Below, piece after piece: positions 43,014 through 52,570 of a stretch of DNA of 64,000 nt; within the stretch, counting starts at the first letter, position 1, and each line of letters starts with the position of its first letter. A model generated the notes under the pieces. It was not told the origin of the DNA. It worked only from the letters and a program-made list of their open reading frames with translations, and did no database searches. The position numbers and the translations under genes were made by a program. Where the stretch lies: assembly GCF_006349365.1 (NCBI RefSeq), contig NZ_CP040899.1, positions 3,348,001-3,412,000 of the forward strand, in the 5' to 3' direction. The stretch is from Georgenia wutianyii. Lineage in GTDB: Bacteria > Actinomycetota > Actinomycetes > Actinomycetales > Actinomycetaceae.

Positions 43014-43622
43014 ATGACCTTCGCCGCCGCCTTCCGTCGTGCCCGCGCCGTCGTCGCCGGGCTGCTCCTGCTCACCCTCGCGGTCCTCGTCGCGCCCGCC
43101 GCGCAGGCCCACGACATGCTCATCGACTCGCGTCCCGCCGCCGGTGAGGTGCTGAGCGAGGCACCGGACGCGGTGGTGCTCACCTTCAACAACCCGCCGC
43201 TCGCGGTCGGTTCGGCGATCACGGTCGTCGACGCCTCCGGGGCGACGGTCGCGCAGGGAGAGGGGACGGTCGAGGGCGCCGAGGTCCTGCTGCCGCTCAG
43301 CGAGCCGCTGCCCTCGGGTGACCTCGAGGTGCGCTGGCGGGTGGCCTCCAGCGACGGCCACCCGATCGAGGGCACCATCGCCTTCACGCTCGACGCGCCG
43401 GCGGCCCAGCCCACTGCGAGCGCGGCGCCCACCGCCGAGCCGGCCGCCACGCCCGAGCCGACGACGGCCGAGCCGGCCGCGGCCCCGACCGCCGAGGCCG
43501 AGGAGACCGGCCTGGCCGGGTTGCCGACGTGGCTCAAGGTCGCCGTCGGCGTCGCGGCGCTCGGCGCCGTGGCCGGGCTCGTCGTCCTCGTCGCGAGGCG
43601 GCTGCGCGAGGACCGCCTCTGA
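43014..43622 (+). CDS. CopC-domain copper-binding membrane-anchored protein
   Basis: A 202-residue protein. A signal peptide is cleaved after AQA, leaving the mature N-terminal His (AHDMLIDSRPA) that binds Cu(II) in CopC proteins; a second ligand region is SSDGHPIEG. An Ala/Pro/Thr-rich linker (about 130-170) leads to a C-terminal membrane anchor (VAVGVAALGAVAGLVVLVA). It binds copper outside the membrane, presumably feeding a CopD-type importer such as that at 5802. A second ATG three codons upstream (43005) is possible. Confidence 0.88.
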   Translation: MTFAAAFRRARAVVAGLLLLTLAVLVAPAAQAHDMLIDSRPAAGEVLSEAPDAVVLTFNNPPLAVGSAITVVDASGATVAQGEGTVEGAEVLLPLSEPLPSGDLEVRWRVASSDGHPIEGTIAFTLDAPAAQPTASAAPTAEPAATPEPTTAEPAAAPTAEAEETGLAGLPTWLKVAVGVAALGAVAGLVVLVARRLREDRL

Positions 43623-43757
43623 CCGCCGCGGCTGCGACTCTCCTCACACCGCAGGCCAGCGCCATGATCAAGAACTCTCGATAATCCGCGGGGAGGACGG
43701 GCGGGCGGCCGGAAATCACCGCGCGCCGGGGTGACCGTCGGGTTTACCGTCAGAGAC

Positions 43758-44246
43758 ATGACACGTCGACTCATCCTTCCCGCCGTCCTCCTGATCGGAC
43801 TGGCCGGGTGCAGCTCCACCACCTCCGACGACGACGCCACGAGCGCCGAGACGACGACCGCCACCGAGCAGACCGTCGAGCAGGAGACCTGCGCCGGCTT
43901 CTACGAGGGCACCGGCACGCCCCTCGCCGAACGCGCCACCAACGCCCGCGCCGCCCTGAGCGGCGGTGAGGTCGTGGACGCCGCGACCTACACCGAGATC
44001 AACGCCCTCGAGCAGCGCATCACCGAGCTCGGCCGCGACGCCCCCGAGGAGATGGTCACGCTCCTCGAGGAGGTCAACGCCCCGTTCACCGAGGCCGTGG
44101 CGACCGTCAACGAGTCGCGCACCGCCGAGGTCCCCGAGGGCGAGGAGCCCGCGTTCCCCGACCTCACCCAGATCGACGTCACCGCCTCGGAGACCGCGCA
44201 GGGCGAGCTCGAGACCGTGTGCGCCGACGCCGGCTACGGCGACTGA
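43758..44246 (+). CDS. Small lipoprotein, unknown function
   Basis: A 162-residue protein with a lipoprotein signal peptide and lipobox LIGLAGCSS (Cys at about residue 18), a Thr/Glu-rich spacer and a helical domain with two Cys (QETCAGF and ETVCADAG) that may form a disulfide. I do not recognise the family. The ATG at 43758 starts a proper signal peptide. The last 13 bp overlap the 3' end of the convergent PfkB-like gene, unusual for these neighbours but both ends are well supported. Confidence 0.75.
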   Translation: MTRRLILPAVLLIGLAGCSSTTSDDDATSAETTTATEQTVEQETCAGFYEGTGTPLAERATNARAALSGGEVVDAATYTEINALEQRITELGRDAPEEMVTLLEEVNAPFTEAVATVNESRTAEVPEGEEPAFPDLTQIDVTASETAQGELETVCADAGYGD

Positions 44247-45139
44247 CCCACCGCACCGTCAGGGCGCACCGCCGCCGCCTCCAGGACGTCCTCCCGCAGC
44301 CCGTCGGGCTCGCCGGGGTGGGCGATCGTCCAGGCGGCGGCGGTCGCCGCGTAGTGCATGGCCGCCCGCGGGTCGCAGCCCCGGGCGAAGACGCAGTGGG
44401 CCAGCGCCGCGAAGTACGTCGCGCCCAGCCCGGCCGGCCGGGCGCCCGGCCCCAGGTCCCGGGCCCGCACCTCCACGACGTCGGGCGAGTCGCGCGCCAT
44501 CCCGATGGCGCCCCGGCTGCCGAGGGTGACGACGACGAGCCGGGCGGCCGACCGTCGCCGCCAGGAGCGCAGCAGCTCGAGCTCGTCGACGCGTGGGTCG
44601 TGACCCATGACGAGGAGGTCGGCCCCGAGGTAGCACTGCTGCCCGAGGACGGGCGCGGTGGTCGTCGTCCCCAGCCCGGCGGCGACCGGCACGCCCGCCC
44701 CCTGCGCCGCGGCGATGAGGGCGGCGCTCGGCAGCACGCCGTCGACGACGAGGAGGTCGCACGTCGCCAGGGCGCCGAGGTCGAGCTCGACGCTCGCCGT
44801 GCGCGCCTCCCCCAGGTCGCGACTGATCTGCTGGAGCCCCGTTCCGTCCTTGAGGACGACGGCGCGCGGTGAGCGCGGCAGGGAGCGCGGGCACATCGCG
44901 GAGTTGATCCCGAAGCGGTAGGCCGCGGCGTCGACCGCGAGCGCGTCGGCGTCCTCCCCCAGCGGGGCGGCGAGGTAGACCTCGTTCCCGAGCGTCGCCA
45001 GCGTCCGCGCGGCGGTGAACCCCGAGCCGCCGACCGACATCGAGATCGGGACGTCGCGCACGGGCCGGTAGGGCACGGGGAAGCACTCGACCGCGAGCGC
45101 TGTCACGGTGTAGGCCATGCCGACGACGACCGCTCTCAT
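44234..45139 (-). CDS. PfkB-like protein lacking the catalytic Asp
   Basis: A 301-residue protein with the PfkB/ribokinase fold signature near the N-terminus (SVGGSGFTAARTLATLGNEV, residues 35-54). The second signature, normally DTTGAGDxF, reads RPAGLGATYFAA at 234-245, so the catalytic-base Asp of GAGD is Ala240 and the preceding Asp is missing. It may therefore be a non-catalytic sugar or nucleoside binder, or use a different base. Otherwise the protein looks intact. The ATG has GGAGGGG at good spacing. Substrate unknown; no sugar gene adjoins. Confidence 0.78.
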   Translation of the reverse strand: MRAVVVGMAYTVTALAVECFPVPYRPVRDVPISMSVGGSGFTAARTLATLGNEVYLAAPLGEDADALAVDAAAYRFGINSAMCPRSLPRSPRAVVLKDGTGLQQISRDLGEARTASVELDLGALATCDLLVVDGVLPSAALIAAAQGAGVPVAAGLGTTTTAPVLGQQCYLGADLLVMGHDPRVDELELLRSWRRRSAARLVVVTLGSRGAIGMARDSPDVVEVRARDLGPGARPAGLGATYFAALAHCVFARGCDPRAAMHYAATAAAWTIAHPGEPDGLREDVLEAAAVRPDGAVGQSP

Positions 45140-45269
45140 GGATGCCCCTCCATCCGGTCCGCGTCCTTGCGGGACCTGCCTGGGGAAGCGTAACCGCCAG
45201 CCGTGCGCGCGCACGTCGGGCGGAGGGGCGAACCTGCTGGCCGGAGGACGGACCGTGACGGGCCGAAGG

Positions 45270-45290
45270 TCGGACGGCGCGGTCGTCCGA
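45270..45290. terminator. Hairpin directly behind gpmA
   Basis: 7-bp arms (TCGGACG) with a 7-base loop, starting at the base after the gpmA stop codon on the minus strand. Probable weak terminator. Confidence 0.5.
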
Positions 45291-46028
45291 TCAGGTCCCT
45301 CCCTGGGCGGCGATGACCGCGGCCTCGGCGGCCGCCAGGTGCGGGTCGAGGTAGCGCCCGCCGCGGTGGAGCGGGGTGAGGTCCGGGGCCAGCTCGTAGA
45401 CCAGCGGGCGGGCGTTGGGCAGGTTGAGGTCGCGCAGCTCCTCGGGTGACAGGTCGTCGACGAGCGCGCACAGGGCGCGCAGGGAGTTGCCGTGCGCGAC
45501 GACGAGGACCGTGCGCCCGGCCCGCAGCGCCTGCCCGAGCGCCCCGGTCCACAGCGGGCGGACCCGCTCGACGACGTCGGCGAGGGACTCGGTGGGCGCC
45601 AGCGCCTCGGGCGGCAGGCGGTCGAACGGGGGCAGCGTGCGCCACAGCGCGACGGTCTCCTCGGGCAGCGGGTCCGGGCGACCGTCGAAGGAGCGGCGCC
45701 AGTGGAGGAAGAGGTCCTGGCCGTACCGCTCGGCGACCTCCCGCTTGCCGTAGCCGGTCAGCGCCCCGTAGCTGCGCTCGTTGAGCCGCCAGTCGCGCAC
45801 GATCTCCCCGCCGACGGCCGCTGCGACGATCTCGGCCGTGTGCCACGAGCGGACGAGCTCGGAGGCGAGGACGACGTCGGGGCGCCAGCCCGTGGAGCGG
45901 ACGCGCTCCGCCGCCTCGCGACAGCTCTGCTCACCGTGGGGGGTGAGGCCGACGTCGAGGATCCCGGTGAACAGGCCGAGGGCGTTCGCGGCGCTCTCGC
46001 CGTGGCGCAGGAGCATGAGGGTGGACAC
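45291..46028 (-). CDS. gpmA: 2,3-bisphosphoglycerate-dependent phosphoglycerate mutase
   Basis: A 245-residue histidine phosphatase-superfamily enzyme. The phospho-His motif RHGES is at residues 8-12 and the second His lies in VVAHGNSLRAL. Segments LFTGILDVGLT, NERSYGALTG and WRRSFDGRPDPL match glycolytic GpmA, which interconverts 3- and 2-phosphoglycerate, and set it apart from general phosphatases. Length is normal. It is 33 bp downstream of the CYTH gene on the same strand; co-transcription is possible without a known functional link. Confidence 0.88.
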   Translation of the reverse strand: MSTLMLLRHGESAANALGLFTGILDVGLTPHGEQSCREAAERVRSTGWRPDVVLASELVRSWHTAEIVAAAVGGEIVRDWRLNERSYGALTGYGKREVAERYGQDLFLHWRRSFDGRPDPLPEETVALWRTLPPFDRLPPEALAPTESLADVVERVRPLWTGALGQALRAGRTVLVVAHGNSLRALCALVDDLSPEELRDLNLPNARPLVYELAPDLTPLHRGGRYLDPHLAAAEAAVIAAQGGT

Positions 46029-46061
46029 CGGACAAGCCTGTCAGGTCCGCACGGCCTCGGG

Positions 46062-46688
46062 TCAGGTCGGCAGGCCCAGCTCGTTGTGGCCGAACTCGGT
46101 GAGGAAGCGGGGCCCGCGCTCGGCGAGCTCGCTCTCGTACGTGGCGCTCCAGTGGCGGTAGGGCGAGGTGGCGAGGGAGTCGTTGGCGAAGCGGGGATCG
46201 TCGCTGACCTCGCTCACGCAGAAGTCGGGGATGACGAGGTCGGTGACCGGGCCCCCGCGCTCGCACTCGGCGACGACGAGCGGCGCGTTGCGCCCGAGGA
46301 AGGAGTCGACCACCCAGCCGTCGGTGCCGAGCCACAGCGCGTACCGCAGCTTGGCCACGAGGTCCCCGCCGAGGCGGACCATCGCCAGGCCCGCGGTGAC
46401 GTCGAGCTCGCGCTCCGCCTCGTAGCGGGTGCCGCCGACGTAGGGGCCCTTGGCGGTGAGGGCGCAGAACGTGAAGGACGCGGCCTCGAGCAGCTCGCGC
46501 TCGTCGCCCGGCAGCGGGCCGGCCGGCGCCGGGCCCTGCAGCCGGATGCGCAGCGCGTACCCGTCGGCGGCGAGGAAGTAGCTCTGCACGATGAGCACCG
46601 GGTCCGGCTCGCTCAGGGCAGCGTCGGGCAGCGCACGGACGAAGAACTTGCGCTCGAACTCGAAGTCACCGTGACCGGCGTCGCTCAT
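46062..46688 (-). CDS. CYTH-domain protein (triphosphate tunnel enzyme)
   Basis: A 208-residue protein that begins with the CYTH mark ExExK (FEFERKF, Glu10, Glu12, Lys14), followed by charged strands facing a tunnel (YALRIRLQG, ALTAKGPY, RYEAERELD, AKLRYAL). Proteins of this fold hydrolyse tripolyphosphate, thiamine triphosphate or make cAMP; the substrate here is open. The ATG at 46688 puts the ExExK motif at the usual distance. No CHAD domain is fused or adjacent. Confidence 0.85.
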   Translation of the reverse strand: MSDAGHGDFEFERKFFVRALPDAALSEPDPVLIVQSYFLAADGYALRIRLQGPAPAGPLPGDERELLEAASFTFCALTAKGPYVGGTRYEAERELDVTAGLAMVRLGGDLVAKLRYALWLGTDGWVVDSFLGRNAPLVVAECERGGPVTDLVIPDFCVSEVSDDPRFANDSLATSPYRHWSATYESELAERGPRFLTEFGHNELGLPT

Positions 46689-46740
46689 GGTCCCCAGCGT
46701 ACGGGCCACGGGCGGGGTCCGGGTGCGCCACGCGCACGGC

Positions 46741-46788
46741 AGGGCCGCACCGCCCGGCGCCGACGTGGCGACCGGGTGGTGCGGCCCT
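46741..46788. terminator. Long hairpin terminator behind the subtilase
   Basis: Perfect 11-bp outer arms (AGGGCCGCACC) with additional inner CCCGG/CCGGG pairing, six bases after the subtilase stop on the minus strand. Confidence 0.85.
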
Positions 46789-46793
46789 GGGGT

Positions 46794-49700
46794 CTAGCGG
46801 GCGGTGACGGTGGCGACGTCCAGACCCGGCAGGTAGCCGGCGTCCCCGCTGTAGACCGCGGTGACGACGGTGAGGAGACGCACCGGCGGCAGCTGGACCT
46901 CGACGGTCCCGTCCGCGTCGAGCGCCACCCGGTCGATGACGCGGAAGCCGGACGTCACGGTGACCGAGCCGGTCGGGACGGGCGCCCCGCCCCGGGCCAG
47001 CACCGAGACGCTGACCTCCGGCGAGCTTCCCCGCGGGACGCGCGAGGCGGCGTCGAGGTCGACCCGCGCGAGCGCCGGCAGGACGACGTAGGTCGCGCTG
47101 CGGCTGGCCGAGCCGGTGACGTCCCCGCTACCGGGGAACACCGCGGTGAGGCGGTGGGACCCGGCGGCCAGGTCACGGGGCAGCGTCACGGTCGCCGTGC
47201 CGGTGAGCCCGCTGGTGGTGAGCTCGCCGGTCGCGACGACCACGCCACCCGCGTGGATCTCCACCGGTCCCGACGGCGCGGCGGAGGCGCCGACGACGCT
47301 CACCGCCGCCGTCGTCTGGTCGCCGTAGCCACCGAGGCTGCGCGACAGGCGCAGCGTCGTCGTCGAGGAGGACGGCGCGACCTCGACGACCACCGCCGCG
47401 GAGACCGAGGCCGTGAAGGCCGCGGAGTCCGGGGCGTAGGCGGCGGTGAGCGAGTGGCTGCCGGCGCCGAGGGTGACGACGGCGCTCGCGGCGCCGCCGG
47501 TGACCGGGGCCGTGGCGAGCTCGGTGCCACCGTCCAGGAAGGTCACGGTGCCGCTCGCCGTCGCCGGGTCGAGGCTCGCCGTGAGGGTGAGCTCGGACCC
47601 GACCGCGGCCTCGCCGTCGACGGTGAGCGTCGTCGTCGTCGCGACGGCGACGGGCTCGGGGACCGTGACGTCGACGACCTGCGCCCGCTGCCCGAAGGCG
47701 TTGTGGGAGTGCAGGACGAGCAGCGGCCCCACGTCGGTGCCGGCGGCCGGGTCGCGGTGGACCGTGAGGTCGCTGGTCGACGGGACGAACAGGCCGTTGA
47801 GCGGGATGTCGCCGCTGGTCCACAGGTCCGGGGCGAACGGGTCGTAGGCGAACGGCTCGACCATGTCGACCAGGCCGTTGCCGGTCGGGGAGTACTCCCC
47901 GAAGGTCCACACCGCGAACGTCGGGACGACCGCCGGGTTGAACAGCCCGAGCGGGATCGGCGCGACGAGGACGTTGTTGTCGTACACGGTGGTGTCGACG
48001 TCGCCCCACTGGCCGTTGACCGACGAGCGCGCCAGGCTCTGCCCGGTGCGGATGTCGTAGGTGTGGGCGATGGTGACGTCGGTCTCCGGGTCGATCTTCT
48101 GGACCGCGGTCTGCAGGTCGGGGATCCCGTCGCCGGTGACGTCGGTGTCGATGACCGGCAGCGTCGACGTGCCGAGCGTGGGCCACTGGCCCGCCATGGC
48201 GATGCCGATGCCGACGTACCCGAGCGCCGGGTCGAACCCGGCCTCGGCGATCCGCGGCCCGGTGGACATGGCGCCGACGTACCGGATGTCACCGGCCGCG
48301 ATCTGGGTCGGGGAGGTGGAGCCGGGGTCGACGTCGGGCAGCTGCGGGCTGGTCCGCATGAGCTCGAGGACGGCGGTGCTGGAGGTCCAGCCGCCGGAGT
48401 CGACGTGCCGGCCGGTGACCTCGAGCGGCGCGGTGAGCGCGTCCGCGGAGGCGAACTCCACGGGCTCGACCGTGAGGTCGGAGACGAGCCGCGGCGCCGC
48501 GTGGACCGGGACGTGGAGCGTCTCGCCCGAGGCTCGCGGGGTGAGGACGAGCTGCCCGGCGAGCGCCGAGACGAACTCGCGGGGGACGCCGACTCCCGAG
48601 ACGGGGTCGGACGTCGGGTCGATCTCCCGCACGAGGGTCTGCGGGTCCACGGTGAGGGTGACCGTGACCGTCGCGGGACGGCCCGGGCGGACCTGCACGC
48701 GCGACGGGCTCGTCGTGATCGTCGCCCCGCCCATCGAGCTCGCGCCGTCGAACCCGGTGGTGAAGTCGCCCGCGGCGCGGCCGAGGGTCTCGACCGTGAC
48801 GGTGCGGCTGATCCGGACCGTCTCCTCGGCGACGTCGACGACGCCGAAGGCGACCGAGACGTTGCGCGGCGCGGCGGAGTCGTAGGCGATGACCTGGCTG
48901 GTGACGGCGGACAGCGCGTCGACGCGGCCGGCGCCGACCCGCTCCGGGCCGTACAGCGGGCCCTCCGGCCCGGGCCGGGAGTAGACCGGGTTGGTCGCGG
49001 TGTTCATGATGACGGCCTTGACCTGCTGCGGCGTCCAGGCCGGGTGCTCGGCGCGGACGAGCGCGGCGATGCCCGCGACGTGCGGGGAGGCCATCGACGT
49101 GCCGGTGAGGGTGGTCGGCATGGAGCCGGTGCCCGAGGCTGCGGAGGAGATGCGGGTGCCGGGGGCCGCGACGTCGGGCTTGACGACGCCGAGCGAGCCG
49201 TGGGCGCCGCGCGAGGAGCCGGGGTTGAGCATGTCGGCGACGGTGTCGTCCCGGGTGAGGGCGGCGTCCTGGTAGGACGGGCCGAGGCGCACGGTGAGCG
49301 TGCCGGCCTCGATCTCCGGCAGGAGCAGGTCGGTCACCCGGGCGGTGAGCTGGGCGCCGGGCGTCTGCGGGTTGCCGCCGATGCCGGCGGTGAAGATCGG
49401 GGCCTCGGTGCCGATGAGCACGCCGACAGCGCCGGCCGCGGTCGCGTTGTTCCAGCGGGCGCCGCTCGCGCAGGCGCGGGTGGCGTCGTTGTCGTCCCAC
49501 GAGAGCCAGACGATCTTGCCGGCGACCTGGTCGGCGTAGGCGGTGAGCGGCGTGCAGCCGTCCACGCCCTCGCCGAGGTAGACGACCGGGGCCTCGACGT
49601 CCGCGGTGCCGGTGTAGTTCACCGTGTTCTGCGCGGCGTGCAGGCCGACGAGGGACTCGTCGGCCGCGCCGACGACCTCGACGGCGTCGAAGACCATGAC

Positions 49701-50933
49701 GTCGGCGACGGAGTTCGCCACCGCGAGCGCGGAGCCGGTGTTGCCCGGCGAGCCGCCGACGTCGGTCGCGTCGCCGGAGTTGCCGGCCGACATGACCGAC
49801 AGCGTGCCGAGGTCGGCGAGCCGGTCGACGAAGAGGTTCTCCGGGTCGTCGACCGGGGCGGCCAAGGCGCCCAGGGAGAGGTTGATGACGTCGAGGCGGT
49901 CGGAGAAGTCGAGGTCGCCGTTCGGGTCGGCCGCCCACTCCAGCGCGTTGATCGTCACGCCGGTGGACCCGCCCACGTCACCGAAGACCTTGAGCGCGTA
50001 GATGCCGGCCTCGGGCGCGGAGCCCGGGCCGACCTGCCAGTCGCTGATGTCCCCGACGTCGCCGTAGTCGCCGCGGAAGGTGGTCCCGTCCGCGGTGACG
50101 CCGTAGCCCGCGGCGGTGCCGGCGACGTGCGTGCCGTGGCCACCGCCCGCGGTGTGGTGGGCGTCGATGGGGTTGGGGTCGGGCTGCGGGACGAGCGTGG
50201 AGCCCGGCGTCAGCCCGGAGGCGTCGTACAGCGGGCCGGCGAAGTCCCAGCCGCCGAGGTACTTCGCGCCGTCGAACAGGCCCTCGGGCACCGGGCCGGT
50301 GCCGTCCTCGCCGTAGGCGGCGGCGTAGGCCTCCAGGGTGCCGGGGCCGCCGAATGCGGCGTGGGTGTAGTCGACGCCGGTGTCGATGATGCCCATGCGG
50401 ATGCCCTCGCCGGTGTTCCCGTAGGACTCCCAGACCTGGGCCGCGCGGGTGAGGACGTCGACGTTCTTGTTCGTCGGCTCCTTGAGGGTGACGAGGTGGA
50501 CGGCGAGGACGTCGTCGGACGCCGCGAGCGCCCGGACCTGCTCCGCGTCGCCGGTGACGACGGTGCCGGCGACGAGCGTGCTCGTCACCGAGAGCCGCTG
50601 CGGGGCGGCGCTGCGGCTGCGGGCCTGCGCGGCGGCGGGGACGACGTCCTCGGCGAGGGTCTCGACCTCGGCCGCGGCCGCCTGCGCCTCGGTGCTCGAG
50701 CCGCCGGACTCGACGACGTCGAGGGCGGAGGGTGCGTCGAGCTGGACGAACGCCGTGACCGTCCCCTCGGCCGCGCTCAGCGACTCGCTCACCTTGGTGT
50801 CCGGGGCGAGCGACGGGAGGGAGGGGGGTGGGTCGGTGTCGCCGGCGGCCGGGACGGCGCCCAGCACGGTGACAGCACCGAGCACGAGTGCGCTGGCTGC
50901 TGCGGTCAATGATCGGTGCATCGACACTCTCAT
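46794..50933 (-). CDS. Very large secreted S8 (subtilisin-like) protease with PA and Ig-like domains
   Basis: A 1379-residue exported protease. Signal peptide residues 1-31, an inhibitor_I9-like propeptide (about 45-150), then the S8 domain with triad Asp184 (GIIDTGVDYTH), His266 (GGGHGTHVAG) and Ser613 (GTSMASPHVAG). A protease-associated domain is inserted between His and Ser (around 425-550). Beta-rich Fn3-like regions follow, and the last 300 residues are Ig-like Big_3-type repeats (AAVGSELTLTASLDPATASG, SVSVLARGGAP). No cell-wall sorting signal or membrane anchor is visible. ATG at 50933 or 50921. It should degrade external protein. Confidence 0.92.
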   Translation of the reverse strand: MRVSMHRSLTAAASALVLGAVTVLGAVPAAGDTDPPPSLPSLAPDTKVSESLSAAEGTVTAFVQLDAPSALDVVESGGSSTEAQAAAAEVETLAEDVVPAAAQARSRSAAPQRLSVTSTLVAGTVVTGDAEQVRALAASDDVLAVHLVTLKEPTNKNVDVLTRAAQVWESYGNTGEGIRMGIIDTGVDYTHAAFGGPGTLEAYAAAYGEDGTGPVPEGLFDGAKYLGGWDFAGPLYDASGLTPGSTLVPQPDPNPIDAHHTAGGGHGTHVAGTAAGYGVTADGTTFRGDYGDVGDISDWQVGPGSAPEAGIYALKVFGDVGGSTGVTINALEWAADPNGDLDFSDRLDVINLSLGALAAPVDDPENLFVDRLADLGTLSVMSAGNSGDATDVGGSPGNTGSALAVANSVADVMVFDAVEVVGAADESLVGLHAAQNTVNYTGTADVEAPVVYLGEGVDGCTPLTAYADQVAGKIVWLSWDDNDATRACASGARWNNATAAGAVGVLIGTEAPIFTAGIGGNPQTPGAQLTARVTDLLLPEIEAGTLTVRLGPSYQDAALTRDDTVADMLNPGSSRGAHGSLGVVKPDVAAPGTRISSAASGTGSMPTTLTGTSMASPHVAGIAALVRAEHPAWTPQQVKAVIMNTATNPVYSRPGPEGPLYGPERVGAGRVDALSAVTSQVIAYDSAAPRNVSVAFGVVDVAEETVRISRTVTVETLGRAAGDFTTGFDGASSMGGATITTSPSRVQVRPGRPATVTVTLTVDPQTLVREIDPTSDPVSGVGVPREFVSALAGQLVLTPRASGETLHVPVHAAPRLVSDLTVEPVEFASADALTAPLEVTGRHVDSGGWTSSTAVLELMRTSPQLPDVDPGSTSPTQIAAGDIRYVGAMSTGPRIAEAGFDPALGYVGIGIAMAGQWPTLGTSTLPVIDTDVTGDGIPDLQTAVQKIDPETDVTIAHTYDIRTGQSLARSSVNGQWGDVDTTVYDNNVLVAPIPLGLFNPAVVPTFAVWTFGEYSPTGNGLVDMVEPFAYDPFAPDLWTSGDIPLNGLFVPSTSDLTVHRDPAAGTDVGPLLVLHSHNAFGQRAQVVDVTVPEPVAVATTTTLTVDGEAAVGSELTLTASLDPATASGTVTFLDGGTELATAPVTGGAASAVVTLGAGSHSLTAAYAPDSAAFTASVSAAVVVEVAPSSSTTTLRLSRSLGGYGDQTTAAVSVVGASAAPSGPVEIHAGGVVVATGELTTSGLTGTATVTLPRDLAAGSHRLTAVFPGSGDVTGSASRSATYVVLPALARVDLDAASRVPRGSSPEVSVSVLARGGAPVPTGSVTVTSGFRVIDRVALDADGTVEVQLPPVRLLTVVTAVYSGDAGYLPGLDVATVTAR

Positions 50934-51148
50934 TTCGGGAGGGGGACCTTGACGGCTCCGTCAAGAACGGGCAAACGGGGTGGTGGCTCAAGGTATCGCC
51001 CCGCACTCCCGCCCGTCACCCACCCTGGGGTGGATCGTCGGCTGACCGGCCGCCGTCCCCGGGGTGTGCGGGCACGGTCCGTCGCTCCCTGAGCGGCGGC
51101 CGCACGCCGCCCCTACAGTGGCGCGCACGGACGGACGAGGGAGTCGCC

Positions 51149-52570
51149 ATGGCGCAGCAGACCGGACCCGCACCCGAGAGCTCGGTCGTCATCGGGGACC
51201 CGTACCACGTCCACCCCGACGGCGTCCGCGAGCCGCCGACGACGTGGCGCGGGTCGCTGCGCTTCTTCGGCCCCGGGCTCATCGTCTCGGCCTCGATCGT
51301 CGGCGCCGGGGAGCTCATCACCGCGACCGCGCTCGGCGCCGAGGCCGGCTTCGTCCTGCTGTGGCTCGTCATCTTCTCCACGCTCGTCAAGGTCGCCGTC
51401 CAGGTGGAGATGGCCCGCTTCTCGATCGTCACCGGGCTGGGCGGCATGGAGGGCTACACCCGCGTCCCGCCGCGGGTGGGCAACGTCGGCTGGGTCTTCG
51501 TCCTGTGGGCCCTCATGGCCCTGTCCAAGCTCATCCAGACCGGCGGCCTCATCGGCGGGATGGCCGCCGCGCTGAGCATCCTCCTGCCGATCGGCTCCGG
51601 GCCTCTCGAGGCGACGTCGCTGACGATCTGGGCCGTCGTCGTCACAGTCCTGGCGATCGTCACGCTGTACTCCAACCGGTACGGGCTCATCGAGAAGGTC
51701 GCCGTCTTCCTCACGATGACGTTCGTCGTCGTCACCCTCGTCATCGCGCTCGGCCTCCCGGCGACCGAGTACGCCTACTCCGCCGGCGACCTCGCCTCCG
51801 GCCTGACCCTGTCGCTGCCGGTCGGGGCCATCGGGGTCGCGGTCGCGATGTTCGGGCTCACCGGGGTGGGGTCGGAGGAGATCACCGCCTACACCTACTG
51901 GTGCCTGGAGAAGGGCTACGGCCGCTGGTCCGGACCCGACGACGGCTCGGAGGCCTACCGGCGCCGGGCGCGCGGGTGGATCGCCGTCATGCAGAAGGAC
52001 GCGCTGGTCGCGTGGGTGATCTACACGGTGAGCACGATGTCGTTCTACGTCATGGGCGCCGCCGTGCTGCACCCGCAGGGGCTCGTGCCCGAGGGCAACG
52101 ACATGATCGAGGTGCTCTCCCAGACCTATGCGAGCGTCCTGGGCGAGTGGGGCCGGGTGCTCTACCTCGTCGGCGCGCTCGCCGCGCTCGGTTCGACGAT
52201 CTGGGCCGCGGTGCCGTCCTGGGCACGGTCGTGGGCGAACGCGCTGAGCATCCTCGGGGTCTTCGACTGGGCGGACGCCGACCGGCGCAACCGGTGGATG
52301 CGCGTGTTCATCGTCGCGCTGCCCCTCCTCTGGCTGCTCACCTACCTGTGGATCTCCTCCCCGTTCGTCATGATCCTCATCGGCGGGGTGGCCGGCGGCA
52401 TCTTCCTCGCCGCCGTCGCCGTCGCCGCCTGGTACCTGCGCGCCCGGTACGTCCAGCCGGAGCTGCGTGGCGGCCGGTTCGCCGCGAGCGCGCTCGCCGT
52501 CAGCGGGATCGCGATCCTCCTCCTCGGCGTCTACTCGGCACTCAGCGCCACCGGGCTCGTCTCGGTGTGA
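51149..52570 (+). CDS. NRAMP-like transporter without canonical metal ligands
   Basis: A 473-residue protein with about eleven helices of the SLC11/NRAMP family (LeuT fold). Where true NRAMPs have DPGN in helix 1, this one has GAGE (FGPGLIVSASIVGAGELI), and where helix 6 has MPH it has GLTGVGSEEITAY. The residues binding Mn or Fe are therefore replaced by Glu-containing motifs, so the substrate could be another cation such as Mg, or something else. The ATG at 51149 has a GAGGGAG site. The last 40 bp overlap the 3' end of the convergent WYL regulator. Confidence 0.85.
   Translation: MAQQTGPAPESSVVIGDPYHVHPDGVREPPTTWRGSLRFFGPGLIVSASIVGAGELITATALGAEAGFVLLWLVIFSTLVKVAVQVEMARFSIVTGLGGMEGYTRVPPRVGNVGWVFVLWALMALSKLIQTGGLIGGMAAALSILLPIGSGPLEATSLTIWAVVVTVLAIVTLYSNRYGLIEKVAVFLTMTFVVVTLVIALGLPATEYAYSAGDLASGLTLSLPVGAIGVAVAMFGLTGVGSEEITAYTYWCLEKGYGRWSGPDDGSEAYRRRARGWIAVMQKDALVAWVIYTVSTMSFYVMGAAVLHPQGLVPEGNDMIEVLSQTYASVLGEWGRVLYLVGALAALGSTIWAAVPSWARSWANALSILGVFDWADADRRNRWMRVFIVALPLLWLLTYLWISSPFVMILIGGVAGGIFLAAVAVAAWYLRARYVQPELRGGRFAASALAVSGIAILLLGVYSALSATGLVSV

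Noticed and set aside
45492..50912. Very long open frame (about 1800 codons) on the plus strand opposite the subtilase
   Set aside because: It mirrors the codon bias of the minus-strand protease, has no domain pattern and is low-complexity Arg/Gly/Val/Asp; a typical high-GC antisense artefact.
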